Shown: positions 1 to 9,394 of the stretch, one piece after another
Numbering within the stretch: position 1 is the stretch's first letter
Layout: each line of letters starts with the position of its first letter
Origin: Candidatus Desulfosporosinus nitrosoreducens
GTDB taxonomy: Bacteria > Bacillota > Desulfitobacteriia > Desulfitobacteriales > Desulfitobacteriaceae
Direction of reading: 5' to 3'
Assembly: GCF_030954495.1 (NCBI RefSeq)
Contig: NZ_JAVHUW010000056.1
Span: 1 to 64,000, forward strand
DNA: 64,000 nucleotides
Program-made: the position numbers and the translations under genes
Notes under the pieces: generated by a model
What the model was told of the DNA's origin: nothing
Database searches by the model: none
What the model saw: the letters and a program-made list of their open reading frames with translations, nothing else

Positions 1-183
1 TGTGTAAACCAGCAACTGAACTGCGGCCAGGAAATCCGCATTCATAAGCACATAGAGCACTGCAACACCCGAAAAGGAAAGTGCCAAATAGAATGCACTA
101 TGCACAATGTTCTTCGATGTGACAACACCCCAAGCCGCGGCAATGGCCATGATGGCGAAGATAAAGAAAACGATAGTGCCCAC
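1..183 (-). CDS. nuoJ: NADH-quinone oxidoreductase subunit J (5' part, cut by window edge)
   Basis: This is the N-terminal 61 codons of a membrane subunit of complex I; the rest lies beyond the left edge. The reading frame starts with GTG at 183, two bases after the nuoI stop, behind a GGAGGGG ribosome site that lies in the end of nuoI. The translation has a first hydrophobic helix, then the family motif HSAFYLALSFSGVAVLYVL and a second helix ending in AAVQLLVYT, as in NuoJ/chain 6 proteins. NuoJ is part of the membrane proton-translocating arm. Its place after nuoI is the usual operon order. The identification is secure; the length cannot be judged. Confidence 0.9.
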   Translation of the reverse strand, partial: MGTIVFFIFAIMAIAAAWGVVTSKNIVHSAFYLALSFSGVAVLYVLMNADFLAAVQLLVYT

Positions 184-185
184 CT

Positions 186-587
186 TTACCCCTCCTTTCC
201 TTTCCGCTCAGCCCGTGCGATCATATCCCATTTCATGTCGTTAGGTTCAAACACTGCATTTTCGTAATCTTGTGTGACTGTCAAAGCTTTCGTTGGGCAG
301 GCCTCTGTGCACATACCACAGAATAAGCAGCGTCCAAGGTCCATCTGATAAGTTTTCAGGACTTTTTTGTTGTTTTCATCCTTTTCGCTGGTTAATTTAA
401 TAACTCCGTTGGGACAAGCCATAGCACACATATTACAGGAAATGCATTTTTCCTTCTGCAAAGCCATAGAACTTCTGACTTTAAGAGGAAGCTCAGGTTT
501 TTGCTCGGGATAAAACTCAGTGATATTGGGACCGACCATGCGTTTGAACGTGATGCCTAACCCTTGAAAAAGACCTTTACCAAACAC
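186..587 (-). CDS. nuoI: NADH-quinone oxidoreductase subunit I (2x[4Fe-4S] ferredoxin-like)
   Basis: NuoI carries electrons through clusters N6a and N6b toward N2 in NuoB at the membrane interface of complex I. The 133-residue protein has two CxxCxxCxxxCP motifs (CISCNMCAMACP near residue 48 and CLFCGMCTEACP near residue 87), the two expected [4Fe-4S] sites. The N-terminal segment contains the usual YPEQKP element before the clusters. It lies 4 bp after nuoH and 2 bp before nuoJ, so translation is probably coupled. It is shorter than many NuoI proteins, whose C-terminal tails are longer, but nothing essential appears missing. Confidence 0.95.
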   Translation of the reverse strand: MFGKGLFQGLGITFKRMVGPNITEFYPEQKPELPLKVRSSMALQKEKCISCNMCAMACPNGVIKLTSEKDENNKKVLKTYQMDLGRCLFCGMCTEACPTKALTVTQDYENAVFEPNDMKWDMIARAERKGKEG

Positions 588-591
588 TCCG

Positions 592-1638
592 TCACCCTCC
601 TATCACGAGCCGGTAAATATAAATTCCCAGACCCGTTAAGAAAATATTCAAAACCGAAAGCGGCAATAATACCTTCCACGCTAAATGCATCAGATGATCG
701 ACTCTGATTCTGGGGAACGTCCAGCGCACCCACATCATAAAGAAGATAATAATTCCGACCTTCGTCCAAAACCAAACATAGCCAGGCAAAAAGCCCGGGC
801 CCTGCCAGCCGCCAAGAAATACTGTCGCGGCCAGGGCCGATACAGCCGTCATATTTCCGTATTCACCCAGGAAAAATAAGCCCCAGCGGAGCCCGGTATA
901 CTCCGTAAACGGTCCGGCAACAACCTCTTGATCCGCTTCAACTAAGTCAAAAGGCGCGCGATTGACCTCGGCGATTCCAGCAATAATATAAATAACAAAG
1001 GCCAAGGGCTGAAGGACGATAAACGGTACCGTGTGTTGAGCTTTAACTATGTCACCCAAGTTGAAAGACTGAGTGATCATAATTACACCCAAAAGTGAGA
1101 ATAATAACGGAATTTCATAACTGATCATTTGAGCGACTGCACGCATACCCCCTAATAAGGAGTATTTATTGTTGGAACCCCACCCGGCCATTAAAAAAGC
1201 CAGGGTTGAAACGGCAGAAACCGCCAGGAAATAAAATATACCCAAATCAAGATCAATGGGCGCCATACGATTTCCGTAAGGAATCACCGCCAAGGTCATC
1301 ATTGGCAACGAGAAAATAATCATCGGTGCAATTTTAAAAAGGAATCTGTCGGCACCGGCGGGAGTAACATCTTCTTTTCCCATTAATTTCAAAGCATCGG
1401 CAATTGTCTGAAACCACCCGCGCGGACCGAGACGATTGGGCCCTGTTCTTTGTGAGGTCCAGCCTGCAATTTTACGTTCAAGTAAAATCAGAACTAAAGC
1501 GGCCAGCACAATAATGACAACCACGATGATAAAATCAATGACATCCATGGTTAAGTCAGCCCAAACTGAGTGGGGGTCCGCAAAAAGATTACGGATAAAA
1601 GCCGCAATAATCAAAAACAGATTATTTAAAGTCTGCAT
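592..1638 (-). CDS. nuoH: NADH-quinone oxidoreductase subunit H
   Basis: NuoH is the membrane subunit that, with NuoB and NuoD, forms the quinone-access channel of complex I. The 348-residue product has about eight hydrophobic segments and family motifs such as [21 protein letters not shown] (about 20 residues, near residue 54), the acidic loop [16 protein letters not shown], and [13 protein letters not shown] near the end. ATG follows a GAGGGGAG ribosome site. It sits between nuoD and nuoI in the canonical order. Confidence 0.95.
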   Translation of the reverse strand: MQTLNNLFLIIAAFIRNLFADPHSVWADLTMDVIDFIIVVVIIVLAALVLILLERKIAGWTSQRTGPNRLGPRGWFQTIADALKLMGKEDVTPAGADRFLFKIAPMIIFSLPMMTLAVIPYGNRMAPIDLDLGIFYFLAVSAVSTLAFLMAGWGSNNKYSLLGGMRAVAQMISYEIPLLFSLLGVIMITQSFNLGDIVKAQHTVPFIVLQPLAFVIYIIAGIAEVNRAPFDLVEADQEVVAGPFTEYTGLRWGLFFLGEYGNMTAVSALAATVFLGGWQGPGFLPGYVWFWTKVGIIIFFMMWVRWTFPRIRVDHLMHLAWKVLLPLSVLNIFLTGLGIYIYRLVIGG

Positions 1639-1662
1639 CTTATTCTCCCCTCATTGGATTTT

Positions 1663-2766
1663 CTACTTGTCCACTTCACCCAGTACTGCATCCAAGGTCG
1701 CAAAAATAGCGACAACGTCTTGGATTTTCCATCCCTTGGCAACTATAGGAAGCATTTGCAGATTTATGAACGTGCCTGGACGAATACGAACTCGTGACGG
1801 TTTTGTCGATCCATCACTGACGATGTAGAATCCTAATTCTCCTTTAGGGTTCTCCACGCGGTGATAAACTTCGCCAACCGGAGGCTTAATAACTTTAGGC
1901 ACCTTGGCCATGATAGGACCCTGAGGGATATCACGTACAGCCTGCTTGATGATCTTTACACTTTCCTTAATCTCATCGAGCCGGATTATGGTTCGATCAT
2001 AGCTGTCACAACCCGTTCGAACAGGAATGTCAAAGTCAAAACGATCGTAAATGCTATACGGCTCCGCTTTACGTAAATCATATTTAACTCCGGATGCCCG
2101 CAAAACCGGACCTGTAATCGAGAGGTTTTCCGCCAGTTCCTTAGTCAAGATCCCTACGTTTTTCAAGCGGCCTTGAGCAATTTCATTGCCAAAAAAGAGT
2201 CCGTAGTATTCTTCCAACATTTCAGGCGTATCATCCAGGAAGGATTGCAAGGCAGGCCAGAATTCAGCAGGAGGCTCGGAAGCCATTCCGCCGATACGCA
2301 TAATGTTGACCGTTAAACGGCTTCCCGCGGTCATTTCATACATATCCAAAATGCGCTCGCGATCTCGGAAAGCATAGGACCAAGCTGTCCATCCCGCCAT
2401 ATCCAAAGCGGTACTGGCGATCATAACTTGATGGCTGGCAATCCGGGCAAGTTCGCCGAAGATGACGCGAAGGTATTCGGCTCTTTCCGGAATTTCAACC
2501 CCCATCAGCTTCTCAACCGTCTGAACATACCCCCAGTTATTATGTGGAGAAGCCAAATAATCTAACCGGTCTGTGTACGGAATAAATTGCGAGTAGGTTC
2601 GGCTTTCTGCTAGTTTCTCAATTCCTCGATGCAAATATCCAAGTTTAGGATCAATGTTCGTAACTGTTTCGCCTTCTAAATGGACCACCATCCGGAATAA
2701 GCCGTGCATACTCGGGTGCTGGGGGCCCATGTTTAAAATAAGTTCTTCGGTTTGTTCAATACTCAT
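1663..2766 (-). CDS. nuoD: NADH-quinone oxidoreductase subunit D
   Basis: NuoD is the 49-kDa-type subunit, related to the large subunit of [NiFe] hydrogenases, that lines the quinone site. The 367-residue protein begins with [12 protein letters not shown], carries [13 protein letters not shown], and ends with the [23 protein letters not shown] C-terminus of the family. The hydrogenase Ni ligands are not present, as expected for NuoD. ATG follows TAGGGGGA. Separate nuoC and nuoD genes exclude the fused NuoCD form. It lies 11 bp after nuoC. Confidence 0.95.
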   Translation of the reverse strand: MSIEQTEELILNMGPQHPSMHGLFRMVVHLEGETVTNIDPKLGYLHRGIEKLAESRTYSQFIPYTDRLDYLASPHNNWGYVQTVEKLMGVEIPERAEYLRVIFGELARIASHQVMIASTALDMAGWTAWSYAFRDRERILDMYEMTAGSRLTVNIMRIGGMASEPPAEFWPALQSFLDDTPEMLEEYYGLFFGNEIAQGRLKNVGILTKELAENLSITGPVLRASGVKYDLRKAEPYSIYDRFDFDIPVRTGCDSYDRTIIRLDEIKESVKIIKQAVRDIPQGPIMAKVPKVIKPPVGEVYHRVENPKGELGFYIVSDGSTKPSRVRIRPGTFINLQMLPIVAKGWKIQDVVAIFATLDAVLGEVDK

Positions 2767-2777
2767 GGTTTTTCCCC

Positions 2778-3269
2778 CTATTCCCCTTCTTGACGCTGGC
2801 GGACCAGATTGCGAATCTCAACAGGTTCGGTCACATAGTCCTTGCGCAACGGATAGCCTTCAAAGTCATCCCACATGTAAATTCGTTTAAGGTTGGGATG
2901 CCCTTTGAATTGAATGCCAAACATATCATAAGCTTCACGTTCTAAAAAGTCTGCTCCTTGCCAGATTCGCGTTACAGAATCAAGCACCGGCTTTTCCCTT
3001 TCAACGACAGCTTTCACCCGCAGACGCTGTGGACCGCGCAAACTTGTCAATTGATAAACGACTTCCAAATGATCCACTAAATCTAACCCACACAGATCGT
3101 GGAGAAAGTCACATGGAACATCGGAGAAGCTTTTGGCGGCAGTAAGAGTTTCCAAAATATAAGGGGCTTGAACTTTGAGAATAAGTGCTCCTAAGCTCTC
3201 TTCTACCTCACCATTAACCCTGCCGGCAAGCTCTTCCACTCGTTGTTTTAATACTTCTTTATTTTCCAT
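2778..3269 (-). CDS. nuoC: NADH-quinone oxidoreductase subunit C
   Basis: NuoC is the 30-kDa-type subunit of the peripheral arm, without cofactors. The 163-residue product has the signature region [20 protein letters not shown] followed by [17 protein letters not shown] near the C-terminus. The gene start lies inside the end of nuoB (11-bp overlap), which suggests coupled translation. The N-terminal third is poorly conserved, as usual in this family. Confidence 0.95.
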   Translation of the reverse strand: MENKEVLKQRVEELAGRVNGEVEESLGALILKVQAPYILETLTAAKSFSDVPCDFLHDLCGLDLVDHLEVVYQLTSLRGPQRLRVKAVVEREKPVLDSVTRIWQGADFLEREAYDMFGIQFKGHPNLKRIYMWDDFEGYPLRKDYVTEPVEIRNLVRQRQEGE

Positions 3270-3780
3270 GTCGCATTAACCTCACCTTAGCGGGATTTGA
3301 AACTTTAAATTGAAGTTGCAAAAGCCCATAGATCAAGGATTCCGGCCGCGGAGGGCAACCTGGGATGTAGACGTCTACAGGAACAATCTTATCGACACCT
3401 GCCAACATCGAATAAGAATCCACAAAAGGTCCTCCGGCATTGGCACAGCTCCCCATGGCGATTACCCATTTGGGCTCAGGCATTTGGTCGTAAATGCGGC
3501 GTAAAAGCGGAGCCATTTTGCGCGTGCAGGTTCCCGCCACAATCATAACATCCGCTTGACGCGGTGACGCCCGAAACACCTCGTAGCCAAAGCGGGAAAT
3601 ATCATAGCGCGGTCCGCCCGTCGCCATCATCTCAATAGCACAACAAGCTAAGCCAAGAGTAACCGGCCAAAAAGAATGCCCTCGGGCCCAGTTAAGAAGC
3701 TTATCAATATTGGTTACTAAAATGTTCTTTTCCAGCAGCGTTTCTTCCTCACGCAGCCGTTTTTCTAAAGTTACATCCAC
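3259..3780 (-). CDS. nuoB: NADH-quinone oxidoreductase subunit B
   Basis: NuoB holds cluster N2, the last iron-sulfur centre before quinone. The cysteine set is visible: the tandem Cys pair in [12 protein letters not shown], the Cys in [10 protein letters not shown] and the Cys in IPGCPPRPE. An open frame extends upstream to 3891, but that part overlaps nuoA by 120 bp. The better start is GTG at 3780, overlapping the nuoA stop by 10 bp, behind an AAGAAGG ribosome site. This gives 173 residues, a normal family length. Confidence 0.92.
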   Translation of the reverse strand: MDVTLEKRLREEETLLEKNILVTNIDKLLNWARGHSFWPVTLGLACCAIEMMATGGPRYDISRFGYEVFRASPRQADVMIVAGTCTRKMAPLLRRIYDQMPEPKWVIAMGSCANAGGPFVDSYSMLAGVDKIVPVDVYIPGCPPRPESLIYGLLQLQFKVSNPAKVRLMRHGK

Positions 3781-4130
3781 TCTAAAGCACCTTCTTTCCA
3801 AGCATACCAGAAACCAACCAAAAGAATCACGATAAAGATGAACATTTCCACGAAAGCGAATGTTCCCAGCTTCTGGAATGTGAGCGCCCAAGGATATAAG
3901 AAGACAGTTTCAACATCAAAGGCAGTAAACACAAGAGCATACATAAAATAATTACTCTTAAATCCGAGCCAGGTCCGTCCAATCGTTTCGTTTCCACACT
4001 CATAGGTTGTCAGCTTTTCCTTATGTGGTTTGTTGGGAGCCAACAACTTGGGCATGAGCATCATAATGATGGATACGGCAATAGCTCCAACCAGAAACAC
4101 CCCTACAGCAGCAAAATTGTAGTTTGACAT
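3771..4130 (-). CDS. nuoA: NADH-quinone oxidoreductase subunit A
   Basis: NuoA is a small three-helix membrane subunit of complex I. The product has the family element [21 protein letters not shown] between helices 1 and 2 and ends with an acidic segment (WKEGALEWM). I chose ATG at 4130, eight bases after AAGGAGG; the longer frame starting with TTG at 4151 would put the ribosome site inside the gene. This is the first gene of the nuo operon. The gene upstream is rnhB, not nuoE, nuoF or nuoG. Confidence 0.93.
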   Translation of the reverse strand: MSNYNFAAVGVFLVGAIAVSIIMMLMPKLLAPNKPHKEKLTTYECGNETIGRTWLGFKSNYFMYALVFTAFDVETVFLYPWALTFQKLGTFAFVEMFIFIVILLVGFWYAWKEGALEWM

Positions 4131-4172
4131 CTTCCTAACCTCCTTCCTCAAGAAATTAGATTATTTATAGCC

Positions 4173-4207
4173 GATTTATTCCCTACCCATGGGTATTCGA
4201 ATAAATC
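4173..4207. promoter_or_regulatory. Nested palindrome upstream of nuoA
   Basis: Arms GATTTATTC (4173-4181) and GAATAAATC (4199-4207) enclose a perfect 12-bp palindrome TACCCATGGGTA (4184-4195). A TATAAA-like -10 element (4164-4169, minus strand) follows directly. There is no T-run after it on the minus strand, so it is a poor intrinsic terminator for rnhB and could be an operator or leader hairpin of the nuo operon. The role is inferred from position only. Confidence 0.45.
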
Positions 4208-4241
4208 CGGCCTAAAGCGGCGCCATAACCTCAATCAATTA

Positions 4242-5024
4242 TTAAAGAGCGGACGACCCTTGTTTTACCGGGGCAAAACTCCTTCGATGAAGAGGACATG
4301 GCCCTAAACGCCGCAAAACTTTCATATGTTCATTGGTCCCATACCCTTTATTCTTGGAAAAAGTGTATTCAGGATAAAGTCTGTCAAGCTCAACCATTAA
4401 GCGATCACGAGTTACCTTAGCTAAAATCGAAGCTGCGGCAATCGAAGCACTGAGCCGATCTCCTCCCACTAGGGGAAGCTGAGGCAAATTCACTGCCGGT
4501 AAGGTGAGTGCATCAATCAATAAGTAATGGGGACGGGCCGTCAAGCCTTCAACCGCTCGCTTCATAGCTAATTTCGTGGCTTGCAATATGTTCAGGGCAT
4601 CAATCTCGGCAGGTTCAGCGCTGCCAACCGCATAATCGATTGCCTGGGACTGGATTTGAAAAAATAGCTTTTCCCGCTTGCTTTCTGTTAACATTTTTGA
4701 ATCATTAAGTCCAGGCAGCTCAAAGCGCGTCGGAAGAATACAGGCGGCGGCAACGACAGGTCCGGCCAAAGGGCCCCGGCCTGCTTCATCGATACCGGCC
4801 AAGAGCAGATAGCCTTTCTGCCATAATTTCTTTTCTTCCAAAAGCAGTTCCTGAACACGTGCTTCTTCCAGTGCTTGGGCTTGCTGTTGCCTAATCAGAC
4901 GCTCGGCAAGCCGACGAACTCCCTGCCGCGAATCATTCTGACAGGCGGCAAGCATTCGCGGAGAAGGGTCCTTATATAAGGCAATTTCAACTTCCCGCAC
5001 ATTCATCTGAGATAACGGTTCCAC
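4242..5024 (-). CDS. rnhB: Ribonuclease HII
   Basis: RNase HII removes ribonucleotides and RNA primers from DNA. The catalytic Asp-Glu pair is in GIDEAGRGPLAGPVVAAA (near residue 78), another Asp in LPGLNDSKML, and the C-terminal block has SIAAASILAKVTRDR. The first ~70 residues form a charged helical extension before the catalytic domain, common in Firmicute RnhB proteins. The start is GTG behind AGGAGAATAGG. It follows rbgA, as in the Bacillus ylqF-rnhB order, and lies just upstream of nuoA. Confidence 0.95.
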   Translation of the reverse strand: MEPLSQMNVREVEIALYKDPSPRMLAACQNDSRQGVRRLAERLIRQQQAQALEEARVQELLLEEKKLWQKGYLLLAGIDEAGRGPLAGPVVAAACILPTRFELPGLNDSKMLTESKREKLFFQIQSQAIDYAVGSAEPAEIDALNILQATKLAMKRAVEGLTARPHYLLIDALTLPAVNLPQLPLVGGDRLSASIAAASILAKVTRDRLMVELDRLYPEYTFSKNKGYGTNEHMKVLRRLGPCPLHRRSFAPVKQGSSAL

Positions 5025-5106
5025 CCTATTCTCCTCTTTCTCAGTTCGACATCAAAAGTCTATTTCCTTTATTAGAGGTATCCGAAATAATTCCAAATTT
5101 TGGAGT

Positions 5107-5937
5107 TTAATCAAGATTATAATCCATCGTTATGGGTCCAAGTTGCCCCATCCTAAGTTCGCGCAGGAAGATCTGCGCCGCTTTCAACGTATCCACCCGT
5201 CCGCCATGAATCAAGCAGCCCCGCTTGCGGCCCAAGGTCTCCAACGTCACATCCTCTTCTGAATCCTGATAACGGCTTAAAGACTTGGGAGAATTTGTTT
5301 TGAGCCAGTCAATAATCCAAATTGCCAAATCTTCGGGATCAAAGACCTCATCTTTAATGGCCCCCAAAGCTGCAAGCTTGCGGCCGACTTCCGGATCTTC
5401 AAACTTAGGCCACAACATTCCCGGTGTGTCCAGGAGTTCCACCCGTTCGTGAATTCGCACCCATTGGTTTCCCCGGGTCACGCCGGGCTTATTGCCAACT
5501 TTAGCCTGAGAACCACCTGTCAACTGATTAATTAACGAAGATTTGCCGATATTGGGTATCCCAACAATCATAACTTTGATCATCTGAGGGCGAATTCCTT
5601 TTTCCGCAAGCCTCGCTTGCTTCGGCTTCACTATCGCCTCCAGGGCCGGTACAATTTGCTTAATTCCCGCTCCGGTGACCGCACTAAGGGCATAGGCCGG
5701 ACTCGCGGCTCTCAGTCTTTCCAGCCATTTTGCCGTCCAGACAGGGTCCGCTAAATCCGCCTTATTCAACAAGACAAGCCTTGGTTTAGCGCCAAGCAAC
5801 TGATGCAGCATTGGGTTACGGCTGCTAACCGGAATTCTGGCATCGGCAAGCTCTATGACAACGTCAACCCATTTCAACTGATCCGTCAGAAGACGTCTGG
5901 CTTTGGCCATATGGCCGGGAAACCACTGTATACTCAT
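5107..5937 (-). CDS. rbgA: Ribosome biogenesis GTPase RbgA (YlqF)
   Basis: RbgA is a circularly permuted GTPase needed for late assembly of the 50S subunit. The permutation is visible: the G4 motif NKAD (near residue 58) precedes the G1/P-loop GIPNIGKSSL (near residue 127) and the G3 motif DTPG (near residue 172). The N-terminus WFPGHMAKA is the family signature. ATG at 5937 lies behind AAGGATGG; a TTG one codon earlier is less likely. It sits between lepB and rnhB. Confidence 0.95.
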   Translation of the reverse strand: MSIQWFPGHMAKARRLLTDQLKWVDVVIELADARIPVSSRNPMLHQLLGAKPRLVLLNKADLADPVWTAKWLERLRAASPAYALSAVTGAGIKQIVPALEAIVKPKQARLAEKGIRPQMIKVMIVGIPNIGKSSLINQLTGGSQAKVGNKPGVTRGNQWVRIHERVELLDTPGMLWPKFEDPEVGRKLAALGAIKDEVFDPEDLAIWIIDWLKTNSPKSLSRYQDSEEDVTLETLGRKRGCLIHGGRVDTLKAAQIFLRELRMGQLGPITMDYNLD

Positions 5938-5977
5938 CAAAATCCATCCTTACTAACTCGAACCCGGACCAATCCGA

Positions 5978-6490
5978 TTAAAAAAGTTTTATCCGTTGAA
6001 AAGGGTAATAAACCAACCACGCTTTTCCCAGGAGATAGGTTTTAGGAAGCAATCCCCATTCTCGTGAATCTTCGCTTTCACGGCGATTGTCCCCCAATAC
6101 AAACACTTTGTCCGCAGGGACAATCTCCGGTCCATAAGGAGGATAAGCTCCCGGTTTGACATAAGGCTCCTGAATAGCTTTCCCATTGACAAAGACTTGA
6201 TTGTCACGCAATTCAACCTTTTCACCTTCTACAGCAATAACCCGTTTTACAAAGGTGCGCTTGGTGTCTTTCGGAAAGGCAAAAACAATGATATCCCCGC
6301 GGGTAGGAGCCCAAAGCCTATAGGCCAGCCGGTTGACAAGAATACGATCACCAGGGACTATACCCGGTTCCATGGATGGCGATGGTATTAAGTAAGGTTG
6401 TAATACTCCCCAACGTAAAATTCCGCCACACACTAAAATGACGGCAAAAAAAACAATGACCCATTTTTTCTTCGACTTTAATTGTTCCAT
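5978..6490 (-). CDS. lepB: Signal peptidase I
   Basis: This membrane serine protease removes signal peptides from secreted proteins. The 170-residue protein has a single N-terminal transmembrane helix (residues about 10-28), then the nucleophile box IPSPSMEPGI (Ser near residue 40), the lysine box RTFVKRVIAVEGE (near residue 80) and the C-terminal GDNRRESEDSREWG box. The compact size fits Gram-positive Sip-type enzymes. ATG follows GAGGGGAG. The rplS-lepB-rbgA-rnhB order matches other Firmicutes. Confidence 0.95.
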   Translation of the reverse strand: MEQLKSKKKWVIVFFAVILVCGGILRWGVLQPYLIPSPSMEPGIVPGDRILVNRLAYRLWAPTRGDIIVFAFPKDTKRTFVKRVIAVEGEKVELRDNQVFVNGKAIQEPYVKPGAYPPYGPEIVPADKVFVLGDNRRESEDSREWGLLPKTYLLGKAWLVYYPFQRIKLF

Positions 6491-6615
6491 TGTCTAGCTC
6501 CCCTCTTGCACTACTCTTAGTATGGGCAAGATTCTTGGGAGCATACGTCAAATTAATAATTTATGGATATAACCAATTCAAATCTGATAACTCAAAATAT
6601 TTATAATTGGTTGGT

Positions 6616-6640
6616 AAAAAAAAAGAGCCAGATCGCTCCA
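6616..6640 (-). terminator. Weak intrinsic terminator after rplS
   Basis: On the minus strand a short stem GGAGC/GCTCT with a 6-base loop is followed by a run of nine T. The stem is short, so read-through into lepB is likely. Confidence 0.4.
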
Positions 6641-6654
6641 GCCCATTTTTAACC

Positions 6655-7002
6655 TTAGATCGAACGGCGATCGCGAATCCGCGCTGCCTTTCCTGAAAGA
6701 GACCGCAAATAATAGAGTTTAGCCCGGCGCACAACGCCCCGGCGCACCACCTCGATTTTATCTAAACGAGGGGAATGCAAAGGAAATGTACGTTCTACTC
6801 CTACACCGGCAAAAACACGTCGAACTGTAAAGGTCTCTCTGATACCGCCACCTTTCATGGCGATAACAAGTCCTTCAAAAATCTGAACACGTTCACGAGT
6901 ACCCTCGACAATACGCACATGTACGCGTACTGTATCACCAGGGCGGAAGTGAGGAAGATCTTTTTTCATTTGCTCTTCTTCAATCATTCGAATATAATCC
7001 AT
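6655..7002 (-). CDS. rplS: 50S ribosomal protein L19
   Basis: L19 lies at the 30S-50S interface. The 115-residue protein has the family pattern [27 protein letters not shown], then [24 protein letters not shown] and the basic C-terminus [18 protein letters not shown] lies ten bases after AAGGGGGG. The trmD/rimM/rpsP genes are just upstream, the normal setting. The 164-bp gap before it (7003-7166) could hold a leader or promoter, but I could not define one. Confidence 0.97.
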   Translation of the reverse strand: MDYIRMIEEEQMKKDLPHFRPGDTVRVHVRIVEGTRERVQIFEGLVIAMKGGGIRETFTVRRVFAGVGVERTFPLHSPRLDKIEVVRRGVVRRAKLYYLRSLSGKAARIRDRRSI

Positions 7003-7166
7003 TATTAAATTACCCCCCTTCCTTGCCTAGATGTTCATACACTGTTTTCAGCGAGCGGACCATCCCTTATAAGACCAACTTATATTATCATAACCTGAAT
7101 GGTTATGCAACTTCCATTATAAAATGTAATTATTCGGTTTTTTTCCTATGATTAAATAATTAAATG

Positions 7167-7724
7167 TCAATGTCCTCTTAAACGGTCTAGGATAATTGCC
7201 ACTGCCGAACGCACGGAGAGGTGATTATACTCCGTGGGGCCATAAATAGGTTCAAGAATTTGATCCATAGTTTCCATATCTTCTTTCAGTAATCCCCACC
7301 CCGTACCAAACAACAACAAAATTGGCGTGTCCGAAGTCTCTATGTCCTGGCGGAGCTGGGCGTAGGAAACTGTATTGGGATATTTCCGGGCATCAGTGGC
7401 TACTCGCAGCGGAGTCCTGCCCTGCTCGGCTTGGATTTCAGAATATACTTCAGCCAAATTCTCGGCAATCCTTACTCGGGAAAAGGCTTCCTGCCGATCG
7501 GGATTATATTCCGCCCCGTATCCTTCCTGCCAAAACCTCATAATTCGTTTTGCCAACTGACGCTGAGCTTCGGCAGGATGTACCACATAGTAGCGTTTTA
7601 TTCCATAAGTTGTCGAACTGCGCGCGATGTCATGCAAGTCTAAATTGGTGATTGAGGTCGCTACCGTTTCCATATTTTTATTGTAAACCGGTGCGTGGAT
7701 TAAAGCCAGGTATATATCCGCCAC
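7167..7724 (-). CDS. SPOUT-superfamily RNA methyltransferase, uncharacterised
   Basis: The 185-residue protein resembles the small SAM-dependent RNA methyltransferase family found beside trmD in Firmicutes and Aquifex (Pfam Methyltrn_RNA_4 type). Visible elements are the N-terminal LALIHAPVYNKN, the central TSITNLDLHDIARSSTTYGIK (written here only as landmarks) and a C-terminal SPOUT-like loop LLFGTGWGL followed by EYNHLSVRSAVAIILDRL, where the trefoil knot binds SAM. GTG start behind AGGAGGAAACGTC. Its RNA target is not known to me. The position between trmD and rplS suggests a tRNA or rRNA substrate. Confidence 0.8.
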   Translation of the reverse strand: MADIYLALIHAPVYNKNMETVATSITNLDLHDIARSSTTYGIKRYYVVHPAEAQRQLAKRIMRFWQEGYGAEYNPDRQEAFSRVRIAENLAEVYSEIQAEQGRTPLRVATDARKYPNTVSYAQLRQDIETSDTPILLLFGTGWGLLKEDMETMDQILEPIYGPTEYNHLSVRSAVAIILDRLRGH

Positions 7725-7762
7725 GACGTTTCCTCCTGATTTCGTATGTACTCATTAATAAA

Positions 7763-8572
7763 TTAAGCTTTGCGGGAACTCCTCCGACGCTTCGGCGGAG
7801 GACAGAGATGCTCCCATTTTAGGCGCCAAGCTGCCATTTCAGGATATTCAAGAATAAGCTCTTCCAATATGGCATAATCATCAGATTCAAAACTAACCGT
7901 CGCAAATAAATCCGGCCGCCGCAAAAATGTACGGCAAATCGATTCCTTTCTGCGCCACCGCTTAATCATAGCATGATGACCGGAAAGCAACACTTCGGGA
8001 ACCTGTCTTCCTTCAAAATCTGCCGGACGGGTATATTGAGGATACTCTAACAGCGTCGCGCTATGGGATTCCTCGGCAACGGAAGTCTCTTCCCCAAGCA
8101 CCCCGGGGACCAAGCGGGCCACGGCATCCATCATAACCATCGCTGCCAGCTCACCTCCGGTCAGGACATAATCTCCCAGTGAAGCCTCTTCGTCAACCAG
8201 CTCGCGAATCCGTTCATCAAAGCCCTCATAATGCCCGCAAAGAAATATTAATTCATCATATTCCGACCACAGCTTTGCCGTTTCCTGACGAAAAACCCGC
8301 CCCTGAGGGGACATAAGAATTACCCGCCTTCGGCCCTGAGCTGGGGGTAAATTCCGCATAGCCGCATAGATTGGTTCCGGCTTCAAGACCATGCCGGCCC
8401 CGCCGCCATAGGGAACATCATCCACGTTTTTATGCTTGCTGGTGGCGTAGTCCCTGAAATCCACGAAATCAATTTTCAGAAGCCCCGCTTCTTGAGCGCG
8501 CTTAAGAATACTTTCGCGGACAGGCGCAAACATCTCCGGAAATAAGGTTAAAACGGTCATTTTCATAGACAT
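7763..8572 (-). CDS. trmD: tRNA (guanine-N1)-methyltransferase
   Basis: TrmD makes m1G37 in tRNAs with G36, which prevents frameshifting. The trefoil-knot core is visible: DDVPYGGGAGMVLKPEPI, MSPQGRVF, LCGHYEGFDERI and DYVLTGGELAAMVMMDA. I place the start at ATG 8572, six bases after GGAGG and next to the rimM stop. The longer open frame back to 8629 overlaps rimM and adds an atypical hydrophobic N-terminus. The basic C-terminal tail (KRRRSSRKA) is longer than in many TrmDs. Confidence 0.95.
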   Translation of the reverse strand: MSMKMTVLTLFPEMFAPVRESILKRAQEAGLLKIDFVDFRDYATSKHKNVDDVPYGGGAGMVLKPEPIYAAMRNLPPAQGRRRVILMSPQGRVFRQETAKLWSEYDELIFLCGHYEGFDERIRELVDEEASLGDYVLTGGELAAMVMMDAVARLVPGVLGEETSVAEESHSATLLEYPQYTRPADFEGRQVPEVLLSGHHAMIKRWRRKESICRTFLRRPDLFATVSFESDDYAILEELILEYPEMAAWRLKWEHLCPPPKRRRSSRKA

Positions 8573-8573
8573 G

Positions 8574-9077
8574 TCAATCCTCCAACAGCCCTGGAGGAAG
8601 AATAACATCCATGCGCTTAGCTTGGACATCTACCTTCTTTACAACACTTTTCAGTGCCGGTATGCATACTTCCCCTTTACTCCCTTTGACAATATAAACA
8701 TCGTTAGCACCCGTCTCCAAAACTTCAGTTAAAACACCCAAACAGACCTCTCCTTCGTAAACATTCATCCCCTCAAGCTCGAAATAATACCAGCCGTCTT
8801 CCAGAGGCGGAACTTCCGAACGATCAATCCTGACTTCCCAGCCGCGAAACTTCTCTGCCAATTCAATGCTCTCAATTCCTTCCAGAGAGAGTAAGACTTG
8901 ATCCGTCTGAACCCGGGCGGCAGAGATAACTTTAAAGCGTTGATCTATCTCACCTTTGTGCAAGATTACTTCCTGAAGCTTAGAAAACCGCTCCGGGTCA
9001 GCAGTAAGCGGGTAAACTTTCAGCGTTCCGCCAACCCCGTGAGGCCGCAAAACTTCTCCAATCAGCACTTCATTCAT
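8574..9077 (-). CDS. rimM: 16S rRNA processing/maturation factor RimM
   Basis: RimM binds S19 and helps 30S head maturation. The N-terminal domain starts IGEVLRPHGVGGTLKVYPLT, the central domain has LRGWEVRI-like and DGWYYFELEGM segments, and the PRC-barrel half ends IPALKSVVKKVDV. ATG at 9077 is preceded by AAAGGGG; the upstream TTG at 9095 is unlikely because it would include that site in the gene. The khpA-rimM-trmD order is canonical. Confidence 0.95.
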   Translation of the reverse strand: MNEVLIGEVLRPHGVGGTLKVYPLTADPERFSKLQEVILHKGEIDQRFKVISAARVQTDQVLLSLEGIESIELAEKFRGWEVRIDRSEVPPLEDGWYYFELEGMNVYEGEVCLGVLTEVLETGANDVYIVKGSKGEVCIPALKSVVKKVDVQAKRMDVILPPGLLED

Positions 9078-9138
9078 TCTCTTTGCCCCTTTCAATAGAG
9101 TTTAAAACGTTAAGAAGGGCACTAAGCCCTTCTTATCA

Positions 9139-9369
9139 TCATTGATCAATGTCCATATGAACTCGGCGACCATCTTTGACGGCAGCAGCTTTTACCAGCG
9201 TACGAATAGCATTGGCGATCTTTCCCTGTTTGCCGATCACCTTTCCCATGTCCTCGGGAGCGACAGTGAGCTGCAAATGCACGGTTTTATCTGTCTCAGA
9301 CTGGGCAACAAAAACCTGGTCAGAATGATCGACCAACGCTTTCGCGAGGATTTCAACAAGTTCCTTCAC
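9139..9369 (-). CDS. khpA: KH-domain RNA-binding protein KhpA (YlqC)
   Basis: KhpA is a small single-KH RNA chaperone that pairs with KhpB/Jag in other Firmicutes. The GKVIGKQGKIANAIRTL segment is the KH GxxG loop (here GKQG) and flanking helix. A GTG at 9378 touches the AGGGGG ribosome site, so I prefer the next GTG at 9369. That start has good spacing and begins with KELVEILAKALVDH, as in relatives. About 76 residues. It lies between rpsP and rimM as usual. Confidence 0.93.
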   Translation of the reverse strand: MKELVEILAKALVDHSDQVFVAQSETDKTVHLQLTVAPEDMGKVIGKQGKIANAIRTLVKAAAVKDGRRVHMDIDQ

Positions 9370-9394
9370 AGGAACCACCCCCTACACACTACTC

